Positions 1 to 4,680 of a stretch of DNA of 7,066 nt are shown here, piece after piece. Made by a program: the position numbers and the translations under genes. This DNA comes from JAFNGF01 sp964567045 (GTDB lineage Bacteria > Planctomycetota > Phycisphaerae > Sedimentisphaerales > Anaerobacaceae). A model generated the notes under the pieces. It worked only from the letters and a program-made list of their open reading frames with translations. It did not search any database and was not told where the DNA came from. The stretch lies in NCBI GenBank assembly GCA_964567045.1, contig CAZMLE010000139.1, forward strand, positions 1-7,066, in the 5' to 3' direction. Within the stretch, counting starts at the first letter, position 1, and the number at the start of each line of letters is the position of its first letter.

Positions 1-2
1 TT

Positions 3-233
3 TTTTGTAGGCCTGAAAAATTGAATTCAAGAAGTCACGCTTGTGTAGGGACTAGAGAATATCGTTTAGTATTTAATCCACCACGGATAGAAGATGCGTT
101 TGCCGCTGATACGGGAAGCGAGTGGCGATACAAACTTGATTTTGGGTTACTTCTTGGCCAATGGTTAATTGTAGTGGTTATTAGCAGCATTCTGATTTAC
201 ACGTTGAGAACGAAGAACCAGAACGTGACATAG
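3..233 (+). CDS. C-terminal end of a membrane-anchored protein, 5' part outside the window
   Basis: The frame is open from the left edge to a TAG at 231-233, so this is the last ~76 residues of a longer protein. The TTG at 21 is in frame but has no ribosome binding site and is unlikely to be the start. The visible part has a soluble stretch containing EYRLVFNPPRIEDAF, then a single hydrophobic helix (LLLGQWLIVVVISSILIYTL), then a short polar tail starting RTKN. This fits a C-terminal membrane anchor with a few residues on the far side. I recognise no domain and assign no function. The next gene starts about 140 bases downstream on the same strand, so co-transcription is possible but unproven. 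Confidence 0.5.
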   Translation, partial: FCRPEKLNSRSHACVGTREYRLVFNPPRIEDAFAADTGSEWRYKLDFGLLLGQWLIVVVISSILIYTLRTKNQNVT

Positions 234-268
234 AAGCAGGGATTGGCGTCGAGAATTGAATATCGTGA

Positions 269-291
269 CGCTCGCGGTTCACCAGCGAGCG
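269..291. repeat. Perfect 7-bp inverted repeat between two genes
   Basis: CGCTCGC (269-275) and GCGAGCG (285-291) are separated by a 9-base loop. No T run follows on either strand, so it is not a standard intrinsic terminator. It lies in the gap between the two plus-strand genes and could be a transcript-stabilising hairpin, an operator or chance. Role unknown. Confidence 0.35.
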
Positions 292-356
292 GCCTGGATA
301 ATGGTAATGATTTTCGCTCACCTGCCTTGCTTTGCCGTTATCCGACCGACCCGAAA

Positions 357-365
357 AAGGACAGG
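357..365 (+). promoter_or_regulatory. Ribosome binding site that selects the ATG at 371
   Basis: A purine-rich AAGGACAGG ends five bases before the ATG at 371. The earlier in-frame ATG at 332 has no comparable sequence before it. This supports the shorter form of the downstream protein. Confidence 0.5.
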
Positions 366-370
366 TTAAA

Positions 371-973
371 ATGAGCGCAATCCTTTTTAATGAAAATAGC
401 GAATTGCTTCCCGTTACGAGGCAGAAGTTAGTCAAGTTATGCGAGACCCTCAAGCAAGACAAATTGACGCCATGGTTATGGTTTAATTCTCGTGGTGTCA
501 AGGTAACCGACTTTTGTGTAAAAACTATCTCTATTTCAGGGTCTCTGTATGGTCAATCTCAGGCATTAGTGTTTTTTAGTTTTATCGTCGCGTTTTTGCA
601 AGATGCGATTGTGAAAACTTTGAACGAAACTCTTGAAACCTGTCGCGCCAGAGGATTGACGCCGGAAGAACCATACATTAGAGAAACTGCTATGCTTTTA
701 GACGGCTACTTGATTGACCCGATATACAGATATATGGCGGACATAGACCAACGTATTAGAGGCAGAGGTTGCCCGAAAAGCGTGGGACGTAAGGACGTAA
801 CCGACGAGATTACCGAAATGGTAAAGTTTCTCGATAAATGCAAAGACGAAATGATTCGAGGCATAAAGGCGGAGTTACAGCAGAAGGCCGACCTTGCCGA
901 AAAAGAGGAAGCCGAAAGGGAATCTCAGCAGGGCAAATTTGGTTTTCACTCCAAAAGGTCAAGTGAATCGTAA
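371..973 (+). CDS. Uncharacterised 200-residue protein
   Basis: I do not recognise this protein. With the ATG at 371, chosen for its ribosome binding site, it is 200 residues. The N-terminal third is mixed and includes KLTPWLWFNSRG. A hydrophobic patch follows near residues 57-76 (QALVFFSFIVAFLQDAIV), more like a buried helix than a convincing membrane span. The C-terminal half is strongly helical and charged, with a possible coiled coil in the last ~60 residues (EITEMVKFLDKCKDEM, then ELQQKADLAEKEEAERES). There is no signal peptide and no catalytic motif I can name. It is followed by a repeat-rich gap and is probably the last gene of its transcript. The smooth composition and long open frame make a real gene likely, but the function is unknown. 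Confidence 0.6.
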   Translation: MSAILFNENSELLPVTRQKLVKLCETLKQDKLTPWLWFNSRGVKVTDFCVKTISISGSLYGQSQALVFFSFIVAFLQDAIVKTLNETLETCRARGLTPEEPYIRETAMLLDGYLIDPIYRYMADIDQRIRGRGCPKSVGRKDVTDEITEMVKFLDKCKDEMIRGIKAELQQKADLAEKEEAERESQQGKFGFHSKRSSES

Positions 974-984
974 ATTGAGTAAAT

Positions 985-1006
985 GGTGGGGCAAGCCCCA
1001 CCCTAC
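985..1006 (-). repeat. REP-like hairpin with a GTAG foot
   Basis: On the plus strand GGTGGGGC (985-992) and GCCCCACC (995-1002) form a perfect 8-bp stem with a 2-base loop. Read on the minus strand the element is GTAG, then the stem, ending ACC. The GTAG foot at the base of an imperfect palindrome is the hallmark of REP sequences mobilised by REP-associated tyrosine transposases (family knowledge). The hypD/hypE junction at 5995-6059 carries two elements with the same GTAG plus GGT...ACC frame but a different stem sequence. There is no T run, so I do not read it as a terminator. Confidence 0.55.
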
Positions 1007-1030
1007 CATTGTTGGGGTTGAGATGGGTAG

Positions 1031-1063
1031 AGATTGCTTCGGCCTGACGGCCTCGCAATGACC
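1031..1063. repeat. Dispersed-type hairpin repeat (ATTGC...GGCC/GGCC...GCAAT)
   Basis: ATTGC (1033-1037) pairs with GCAAT (1055-1059), and GGCC (1041-1044) pairs with GGCC (1049-1052) around a TGAC loop, with a TTC/TC internal bulge. Sequences of this general form recur many times in draft genomes of environmental bacteria. Only one copy is visible here, so its repeat status rests on recollection of the form plus the palindrome. Confidence 0.45.
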
Positions 1064-1121
1064 GTAATGAATATTGAATACTGAACAAGGAATAAGGAAC
1101 GCCGAAGTAAAAGACGCGGGG

Positions 1122-1180
1122 CAAGGATGGATTCCTGCTGGAGTATATCCCGTACCGGGATACGGGGCATGAATGACAAA
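1122..1180. repeat. Third hairpin repeat, two alternative stems
   Basis: TATCCCG (1146-1152) and CGGGATA (1156-1162) form a 7-bp stem with a 3-base loop. CCCGTA (1149-1154) and TACGGG (1161-1166) form a mutually exclusive 6-bp stem. The flanks, GGATTCCTG on the left and GAATGACA on the right, resemble a common genomic palindrome type in which GGATTCC is later followed by GGAATGACA. It is probably a decayed dispersed repeat, and boundaries are approximate. Confidence 0.35.
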
Positions 1181-1298
1181 ACAAGGGCTACCAGTGACAA
1201 GGCAAGACCAGCCTATCTCTGTTCTTTTCAAGTCCGTGTAAATCCCTCGACTCTGCTCGGGACGGCGTCTGTGGCTATTTTTCTTTATTAGACGGGAT

Positions 1299-1317
1299 TA
1301 ACAAGATAATCTTGTTA
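1299..1317. repeat. Perfect 9-bp inverted repeat with a 1-base centre
   Basis: TAACAAGAT (1299-1307) and ATCTTGTTA (1309-1317) flank a single A. It lies 63 bases beyond the lysA stop codon. As RNA it would need a larger loop, and on the minus strand no immediate T run follows, so a role as the lysA terminator is weak. It could be a protein-binding palindrome or part of the local repeat mosaic. Confidence 0.35.
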
Positions 1318-1353
1318 TCGTGTCCTAAAGTTCGTGTCAAGTCGTGGCTAAAA

Positions 1354-1388
1354 CTCTGTCCTCTCTCTGTCCTCTGTGGCTATCTTTC
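1354..1388. repeat. 11-bp tandem duplication plus a repeated motif overlapping the lysA 3' end
   Basis: CTCTGTCCTCT occurs twice in perfect tandem (1354-1364 and 1365-1375). The adjoining CTGTGGCTATCTTTC (1374-1388) is nearly identical to CTGTGGCTATTTTTC at 1269-1283, and a related GTGGCTA lies at 1344-1350. The lysA stop codon (CTA on the plus strand, 1380-1382) falls inside the second CTGTGGCTA copy. Confidence 0.5.
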
Positions 1389-2687
1389 TAAGGCAATTAA
1401 ATCCTCGTAGGTTTCGCGTTTTCGGATAACGGAGAATTTTTCGCCATCGACAAGTACCTCGGCGGCGCGGCCACGGGCATTGTAATTGCTGCTCATACTA
1501 AAGCCGTAGGCCCCGGCGGTGAAAATAGAAATTAAATCGCCGCGTTTGGCCGGCGGCAAGGCTCTATCCTTGGCAAAGAAATCGGCGGTCTCACAAATCG
1601 GACCAACTACATCAACAATTTCCGTACCTTCTAACTGGAGGTCTCTGTCACGCTGTCGCGGGACAAATTCTTCGCTGACTTGTGCAGGCCAGATGAAGTG
1701 GAACGCATCGTACAAAGGCGGACGAATCAAATCATTCATTCCCGCATCAACTATGACAAATTTTTTCTCGCCGCTTGTCTTTAGATATAAAACCCGCGTG
1801 GCTAAAATAGCCGCATTAGCTGCGATACTCGCGCCCGGCTCAAGAATAAGTTTAAGATTCTTGCCCTTCAGTAGCGGCACAATGGCGGCGGCGTAATTAG
1901 CGGCGGTCGGCGCTGTGCCGGTTATGTAATCAGCTCCATAACCGCCGCCAATATCCACAGCTTCGATGGCAAAACCATCAGCGCGGAGCCGTTCAATTAA
2001 AATTAAGACTTTTTTTATCGCCTCAACGTAAGGTTCGACAGTGTGGCCGGCTGAGCCTAAATGTATATGAATTGCGCAAAGTTTTATTGACTTTTCTCTG
2101 CCGTAAGTGGCGAAAACTTTTTGTGCCCGCTCAATGTCCACGCCAAATTTAGTTTCTTTCTTGCCGGTCGTTGTATATCTGTGAGTTTTTGGGTCAACAT
2201 CGGGATTTACTCGCAAAGCGGCACGAGGAATTACGATTTGCGATTTGCGATTTGCGATTTTTCCCACATCTTGCTTTGCCAGGCGGATCAGGTTTTCCAG
2301 TTCTGCTTCTGATTCGATATTGAAATAGGCGATGCCGGCATTCAGCGCCTCGATGATTTCGGCGTCGGTTTTTCCGACGCCGGCGTAGACGATTTTTGTC
2401 GGGTCGCCGCCTGCCTGCAGCACGCGATATAATTCGCCGCCGCTTACGATATCGAAGCCGCTTCCTTGCTCAGCCATAAATTTGAGGATGTTTATGTTGC
2501 CGCAGGCCTTGACCGAGTAGCAGATCGTTGTATCGAGCTGGCTATAAGCCTGGCAAGTCTTTCGCAGATGCTCCAGGAAAGTAGCCTTACTGTAGATGTA
2601 GACGGGCGTGCCGACTTGCCCAGCGATCTTTTCGACTTCTACGCTTTCAGCAAAAAGTCTACCGTTCTTGTAGTTGAAATAGTCCAT
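1380..2687 (-). CDS. lysA: Diaminopimelate decarboxylase
   Basis: LysA removes CO2 from meso-diaminopimelate to make L-lysine, the last step of the DAP pathway. It is a cytoplasmic PLP enzyme of the alanine-racemase-like (fold III) group. I start at the ATG at 2687 (435 residues, product beginning MDYFNYKNG), because homology begins there. The in-frame GTG at 2720 adds only 11 unconvincing residues, and neither start has a strong Shine-Dalgarno sequence. Family motifs in order: YSVKACGN with the PLP lysine K60; ALRVNPDVDPKTH near 157-169; HIHLGS near 207-212; the phosphate-binding GGG near 247-249; EPGASIAANA near 283-292; CET near 365-367 with the active-site Cys supplied across the dimer; and AYGFSMSSNYN near 393-403. 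Residues ~144-154 (IANRKSQIVIP) look like an insertion encoded by a heptamer tandem repeat. The gene lies downstream of a lysine-codon-rich mini-gene and terminator. Identification is secure. Confidence 0.96.
   Translation of the reverse strand: MDYFNYKNGRLFAESVEVEKIAGQVGTPVYIYSKATFLEHLRKTCQAYSQLDTTICYSVKACGNINILKFMAEQGSGFDIVSGGELYRVLQAGGDPTKIVYAGVGKTDAEIIEALNAGIAYFNIESEAELENLIRLAKQDVGKIANRKSQIVIPRAALRVNPDVDPKTHRYTTTGKKETKFGVDIERAQKVFATYGREKSIKLCAIHIHLGSAGHTVEPYVEAIKKVLILIERLRADGFAIEAVDIGGGYGADYITGTAPTAANYAAAIVPLLKGKNLKLILEPGASIAANAAILATRVLYLKTSGEKKFVIVDAGMNDLIRPPLYDAFHFIWPAQVSEEFVPRQRDRDLQLEGTEIVDVVGPICETADFFAKDRALPPAKRGDLISIFTAGAYGFSMSSNYNARGRAAEVLVDGEKFSVIRKRETYEDLIALER
2234..2260. repeat. 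Heptanucleotide tandem repeat (CGATTTG)3 plus CGATTT inside lysA
   Basis: Three perfect CGATTTG units (2234-2254) are followed by a six-base partial unit. On the coding strand this reads as repeats of CAAATCG and encodes most of IANRKSQIVI in LysA. Seven-base units keep the reading frame only when copies change by three, so gain or loss of one unit would truncate LysA. Confidence 0.85.
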
Positions 2688-2766
2688 ACTGCTATTTCTC
2701 GTTTTGTGTATGACCTGCACGAATCAGAGACAGCCACAGCAGTAGCCGACACTATAACCGGCAATC

Positions 2767-2794
2767 AGTATAGGCAATCGGCGGATAATTGCAA
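2767..2794 (-). promoter_or_regulatory. Probable sigma-70-type promoter of lysA
   Basis: On the minus strand TTGCAA (-35, 4 of 6 consensus positions) is followed after 16 bases by TATACT (-10, 5 of 6). Initiation would be near 2760, giving a leader of roughly 73 bases before the lysA ATG. The -10 box is flanked exactly by two copies of GATTGCC (GGCAATC on the plus strand at 2760-2766 and 2773-2779), a possible operator. If active, it would let lysA be transcribed independently of the upstream mini-gene. Confidence 0.45.
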
Positions 2795-2842
2795 GATTTG
2801 GTTCGGTGAGGGGCAATGCCTGCTAAGGACGCCGGATATGGA

Positions 2843-2874
2843 TAAAATAAAAAGTGCCTTCGATATGAAGGCAC
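2843..2874 (-). terminator. Strong intrinsic terminator after the lysine-rich mini-gene, upstream of lysA
   Basis: On the minus strand GTGCCTTC pairs perfectly with GAAGGCAC around a 5-base loop (stem 2854-2861 with 2867-2874), followed at once by TTTTTATTTTA. It begins 17 bases beyond the TAA of the 24-codon frame and ends about 156 bases before the lysA start. It either simply ends the mini-gene transcript or works as a regulated attenuator for lysA. Confidence 0.9.
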
Positions 2875-2891
2875 CTTTCATTACTGTCACA

Positions 2892-2966
2892 TTATTTCTT
2901 TTTTGTCGCCTTTTTCTTTTTGGTCTTCTTGGCCGCCGGTTTTTTCTTTGCTTTTTTCTTTGCCAT
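2892..2966 (-). CDS. 24-residue lysine-rich peptide (candidate lysA leader peptide or basic DNA-binding peptide)
   Basis: This is a complete short frame from ATG (2966-2964) to TAA (2894-2892). The product starts MAKKKAKKKPAAKK and ends KATKKK. Fifteen of its 24 residues are lysine (8 AAA and 7 AAG codons), with the rest Ala, Thr, Pro and the initial Met. It has its own promoter (3017-3046), a GAAAGGAG ribosome binding site four bases before the ATG, and an intrinsic terminator just after the stop, so it is very probably transcribed and translated. Two readings compete. Its place directly ahead of lysA, the extreme lysine codon density and the following terminator match an amino-acid attenuation leader peptide. 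Alternatively, the Ala/Pro/Lys composition resembles histone-H1-like or ribosome-associated basic tails, so it may be a stable nucleic-acid-binding peptide. The DNA alone cannot decide, and I know of no named family. Confidence 0.75.
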   Translation of the reverse strand: MAKKKAKKKPAAKKTKKKKATKKK

Positions 2967-2970
2967 ATTT

Positions 2971-2978
2971 CTCCTTTC
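2971..2978 (-). promoter_or_regulatory. Strong ribosome binding site of the lysine-rich mini-gene
   Basis: GAAAGGAG on the minus strand ends four bases before the ATG at 2966. It is the best Shine-Dalgarno match in the window, and most larger genes here have weaker ones. This is the main reason to believe so short a frame is translated. Confidence 0.8.
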
Positions 2979-3016
2979 GGTTGATTGAATCATTCTGCAC
3001 TTAGGCTGATGCGGTC

Positions 3017-3046
3017 ATACTAATTTTACGTCAAGGGCACTGTCAA
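3017..3046 (-). promoter_or_regulatory. Sigma-70-type promoter of the lysine-rich mini-gene
   Basis: A perfect TTGACA -35 box (plus-strand TGTCAA at 3041-3046) is followed after 18 bases by TAGTAT (4 of 6 consensus positions). Initiation would fall near 3010, giving a leader of roughly 44 bases before the ATG. A second TTGAC lies inside the spacer. The -35 box is the strongest in the window. Confidence 0.6.
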
Positions 3047-3082
3047 CCAAATTATGCAAAACTCAACAACTATTTTTTATTT

Positions 3083-3262
3083 TTATCGTCTATATACTTG
3101 AAAAATATTTAACAAAATTTTTGCCATCATATCCTGCGTGACCTCTCGATCATCCATCATTACTCTGCAAAGTGATGAGGTGACTTCGTTTGTGGCGCGG
3201 GAATTTTGAGCCTGACTGAGAAATAGTTGATTGAGCGTCTTAGATGCAATATATTTAAGTTC
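3083..3262 (-). CDS. Protein-like 59-codon frame without a normal start codon
   Basis: Between an in-frame TGA (3263-3265) and a TAA (3083-3085) the minus strand is open for 59 codons. The translation looks like real, mostly helical protein: ELKYIASKTLNQLFLSQAQN, then SRATNEVTSSLCRVMMDDRE, then VTQDMMAKILLNIFQVYRR. There is no ATG, GTG or TTG in the first half. The first ATG pair (codons 35-36) would give only 25 residues and has no clear ribosome binding site. An ATT at codon 5 has GAGAAC about nine bases upstream and could be a rare start. Alternatives are a 5'-truncated pseudogene or a chance frame. It overlaps the proposed nadD promoter on the opposite strand. I recognise no family. Confidence 0.3.
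   Translation of the reverse strand, partial: ELKYIASKTLNQLFLSQAQNSRATNEVTSSLCRVMMDDREVTQDMMAKILLNIFQVYRR
3227..3255 (+). promoter_or_regulatory. Probable promoter of nadD
   Basis: TTGATT (-35, 4 of 6) and TATATT (-10, 5 of 6) are separated by 17 bases. Initiation near 3262 would leave a leader of about 120 bases before the nadD ATG. In that leader GGCCGGC occurs twice around a T-rich stretch, and the self-complementary GCCGGC cores could form a hairpin. Otherwise I see nothing specific between here and nadD. Confidence 0.45.
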
Positions 3263-3382
3263 TCAGCGGGCCGGCGGCTTTTGGCTTTGAATTGGCCGGC
3301 ACGCTGATGTCACGGTATGGTGGTCCTTGAGACGCCGGCAGATTTACAGACTGACAGAGATTGGCTCCTTGTAAATTATTTT

Positions 3383-4015
3383 ATGATTGAAAGAAAAATA
3401 GCTCTGTTTGGCGGTACGTTCGATCCGATTCATCTTGGTCATACTGCCGTTGCCGCCGAGGCGTGCAAGCATATCGGCGCAGAGAGGATTATTTTTGTTC
3501 CAGCAAAGCGTTCTCCGCTGAAGGGTTTCGTTCCTAAGGTAGGCGACGTTGATCGGCTCAAGATGATAGCTCTTGCGATTGCCGACAATGAGAATTTTCA
3601 GTTGAGCGATTACGAGCTGCAAAAGCCGGCGCCGAGCTACACTCTGCAGACGGTGAGACATTTTCAGGCAGAGTTCGGCGGGGAAACCAGAATTTATTGG
3701 CTTTTGGGCGCCGACAGTATTGAAGATTTGCCGTACTGGCACCGAATTGTTGAGCTGATCGACCAGTGCAATCTATCTACGATGTATAGGGCCGGCTGTG
3801 ACCGGCCTGATTTTTCCAGGTTCGAATCAATCTGGGGACGCCAGCGCGTGCAGAAACTACAGCGAAACGTTATCCCGACCTCACTGATTGACATAAGCAG
3901 CACAGAGATACGCAACCGATTGGCGGCTGGCCGCGATGTGACGGCCATGCTGCACCCAGCAGTTGTCGATTATATTTATAGCTACGGTCTTTACCGGTCA
4001 AAAGCCAAACCTTGA
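3383..4015 (+). CDS. nadD: Nicotinate-nucleotide adenylyltransferase
   Basis: NadD transfers AMP from ATP to nicotinate mononucleotide, giving deamido-NAD and pyrophosphate, the penultimate step of NAD synthesis. I use the ATG at 3383 (210 residues, starting MIERKIALFGGTFDPIHLGH) because the nucleotidyltransferase motif GGTFDPIHLGH (residues 10-20, with H17 and H20) normally lies within the first dozen residues. The in-frame ATG at 3317 would add 22 residues of no family resemblance. Other marks are SPLK (44-47), APSYT (83-87), GADSIEDLPYWH (109-120) and the second nucleotide motif ISSTEIR (171-177). The length is normal for the family. There is no good Shine-Dalgarno sequence before the ATG. 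The last 25 bases overlap the 3' end of hypB on the other strand. Confidence 0.95.
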   Translation: MIERKIALFGGTFDPIHLGHTAVAAEACKHIGAERIIFVPAKRSPLKGFVPKVGDVDRLKMIALAIADNENFQLSDYELQKPAPSYTLQTVRHFQAEFGGETRIYWLLGADSIEDLPYWHRIVELIDQCNLSTMYRAGCDRPDFSRFESIWGRQRVQKLQRNVIPTSLIDISSTEIRNRLAAGRDVTAMLHPAVVDYIYSYGLYRSKAKP

Positions 4016-4677
4016 TGCCGGGCGCGGACCGACTTTAGCAACCAATCGTACCAATAGGTCATACCTTCGCCGGTCTTGGCCGATATCGGGAAAATTTTTA
4101 TGCCTTTGTTTAACTTGCGGGCGTCGGCTCTCACCCGCTCGATATCGAAATCCACCAAATTGCCTGCCCGCAGCAGGTCGATTTTATTTACAAGCAGCAC
4201 TTTTGACTTTGCAAATATAGCCGGGTATTTTGCCGGCTTGTCATCGCCCTCCGCAACCGAAAGCACCACTACTTTGGCGGTTTCACCCAATTCAAAGGCA
4301 GATGGGCAAACTAAGTTGCCGACATTTTCTATCAAAATCAAATCCAAATCCCCCACAGGCAGATTCTGCAGGGCATTACTTATCTGCGCGGCTGACAGGT
4401 GACATGCTCCGCCGGTATTTATCTGAATCGCGGGCGCGCCAGTTGCTCTAATTTTCTGGGCATCGAAGTCCGTCTGGATGTCACCTTCAATCACGCCGAT
4501 TTTGATTTTGCCTTTTAGCTCGCTTATCGTCCTGGCGAGAATCGTCGTCTTACCTGAGCCGGGCGACGATATCATATTAAGGCATAATTTCTTCTGCTCG
4601 GCCAAGAACCGGCTGTTTTTGAGGGCGTACTCTTCGTTGGCACTAAGTATTTTTTTCCTGATAGTTTTTCTTTGCAT
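3991..4677 (-). CDS. hypB: Hydrogenase nickel-insertion GTPase HypB
   Basis: HypB is a cytoplasmic SIMIBI-class GTPase that works with HypA to load nickel into the [NiFe] hydrogenase large subunit after the Fe(CN)2CO group is in place. The 228-residue product has the P-loop SSPGSGKTT (37-45), EGD (64-66), GGACHLSA (89-96), ENVGNLVCPSAF (117-128), the guanine-recognition motif NKID (164-167) and SAKTGEGM (199-206). C92, H93 and C124 match the Cys-His and Cys ligands of the metal site at the GTPase dimer interface. It lacks the N-terminal CxxCGC motif and any His-rich nickel store, as in the shorter HypB type. The ATG is three bases after the hypA stop codon, so translation is probably coupled. 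It is the last hyp gene here and converges on nadD with a 25-base overlap. Confidence 0.96.
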   Translation of the reverse strand: MQRKTIRKKILSANEEYALKNSRFLAEQKKLCLNMISSPGSGKTTILARTISELKGKIKIGVIEGDIQTDFDAQKIRATGAPAIQINTGGACHLSAAQISNALQNLPVGDLDLILIENVGNLVCPSAFELGETAKVVVLSVAEGDDKPAKYPAIFAKSKVLLVNKIDLLRAGNLVDFDIERVRADARKLNKGIKIFPISAKTGEGMTYWYDWLLKSVRARHQGLAFDR

Positions 4678-4680
4678 TGC

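Noticed and set aside
181..501. A 106-codon minus-strand frame
   Set aside because: It overlaps the end of one plus-strand gene and the start of another on the opposite strand, with no recognisable protein features.
985..1006. The GC-rich hairpin as an intrinsic terminator for the upstream gene
   Set aside because: No T run follows the stem on the plus strand, and the GTAG foot and shared design with the hypD/hypE element explain it better as a REP.
810..1184. Minus-strand open frames across the repeat-rich gap
   Set aside because: The frames run through palindromic repeats and the antisense of the 200-residue protein gene. The translations are low-complexity and have no start signal.
2234..2260. 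The regular 7-base units as a CRISPR-like array
   Set aside because: The units are contiguous with no spacers, far shorter than CRISPR repeats, and lie inside a coding gene.
2688..2843. A lysine riboswitch (L-box) in the lysA leader
   Set aside because: The interval is too short for the five-helix lysine aptamer, and I see no matching conserved core or second terminator between the mini-gene terminator and lysA.
2466..2984. A 172-codon open frame on the plus strand with a hydrophobic Phe/Leu-rich end
   Set aside because: It is antisense to the lysA 5' end, the lysA promoter, the terminator and the lysine-rich mini-gene. Its hydrophobic tail is the reverse reading of AAA/AAG lysine codons.
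3317..3382. An N-terminal extension of NadD from the ATG at 3317
   Set aside because: The 22 added residues have no family resemblance or ribosome binding site, and the GGTFDPIHLGH motif is expected close to the N-terminus.
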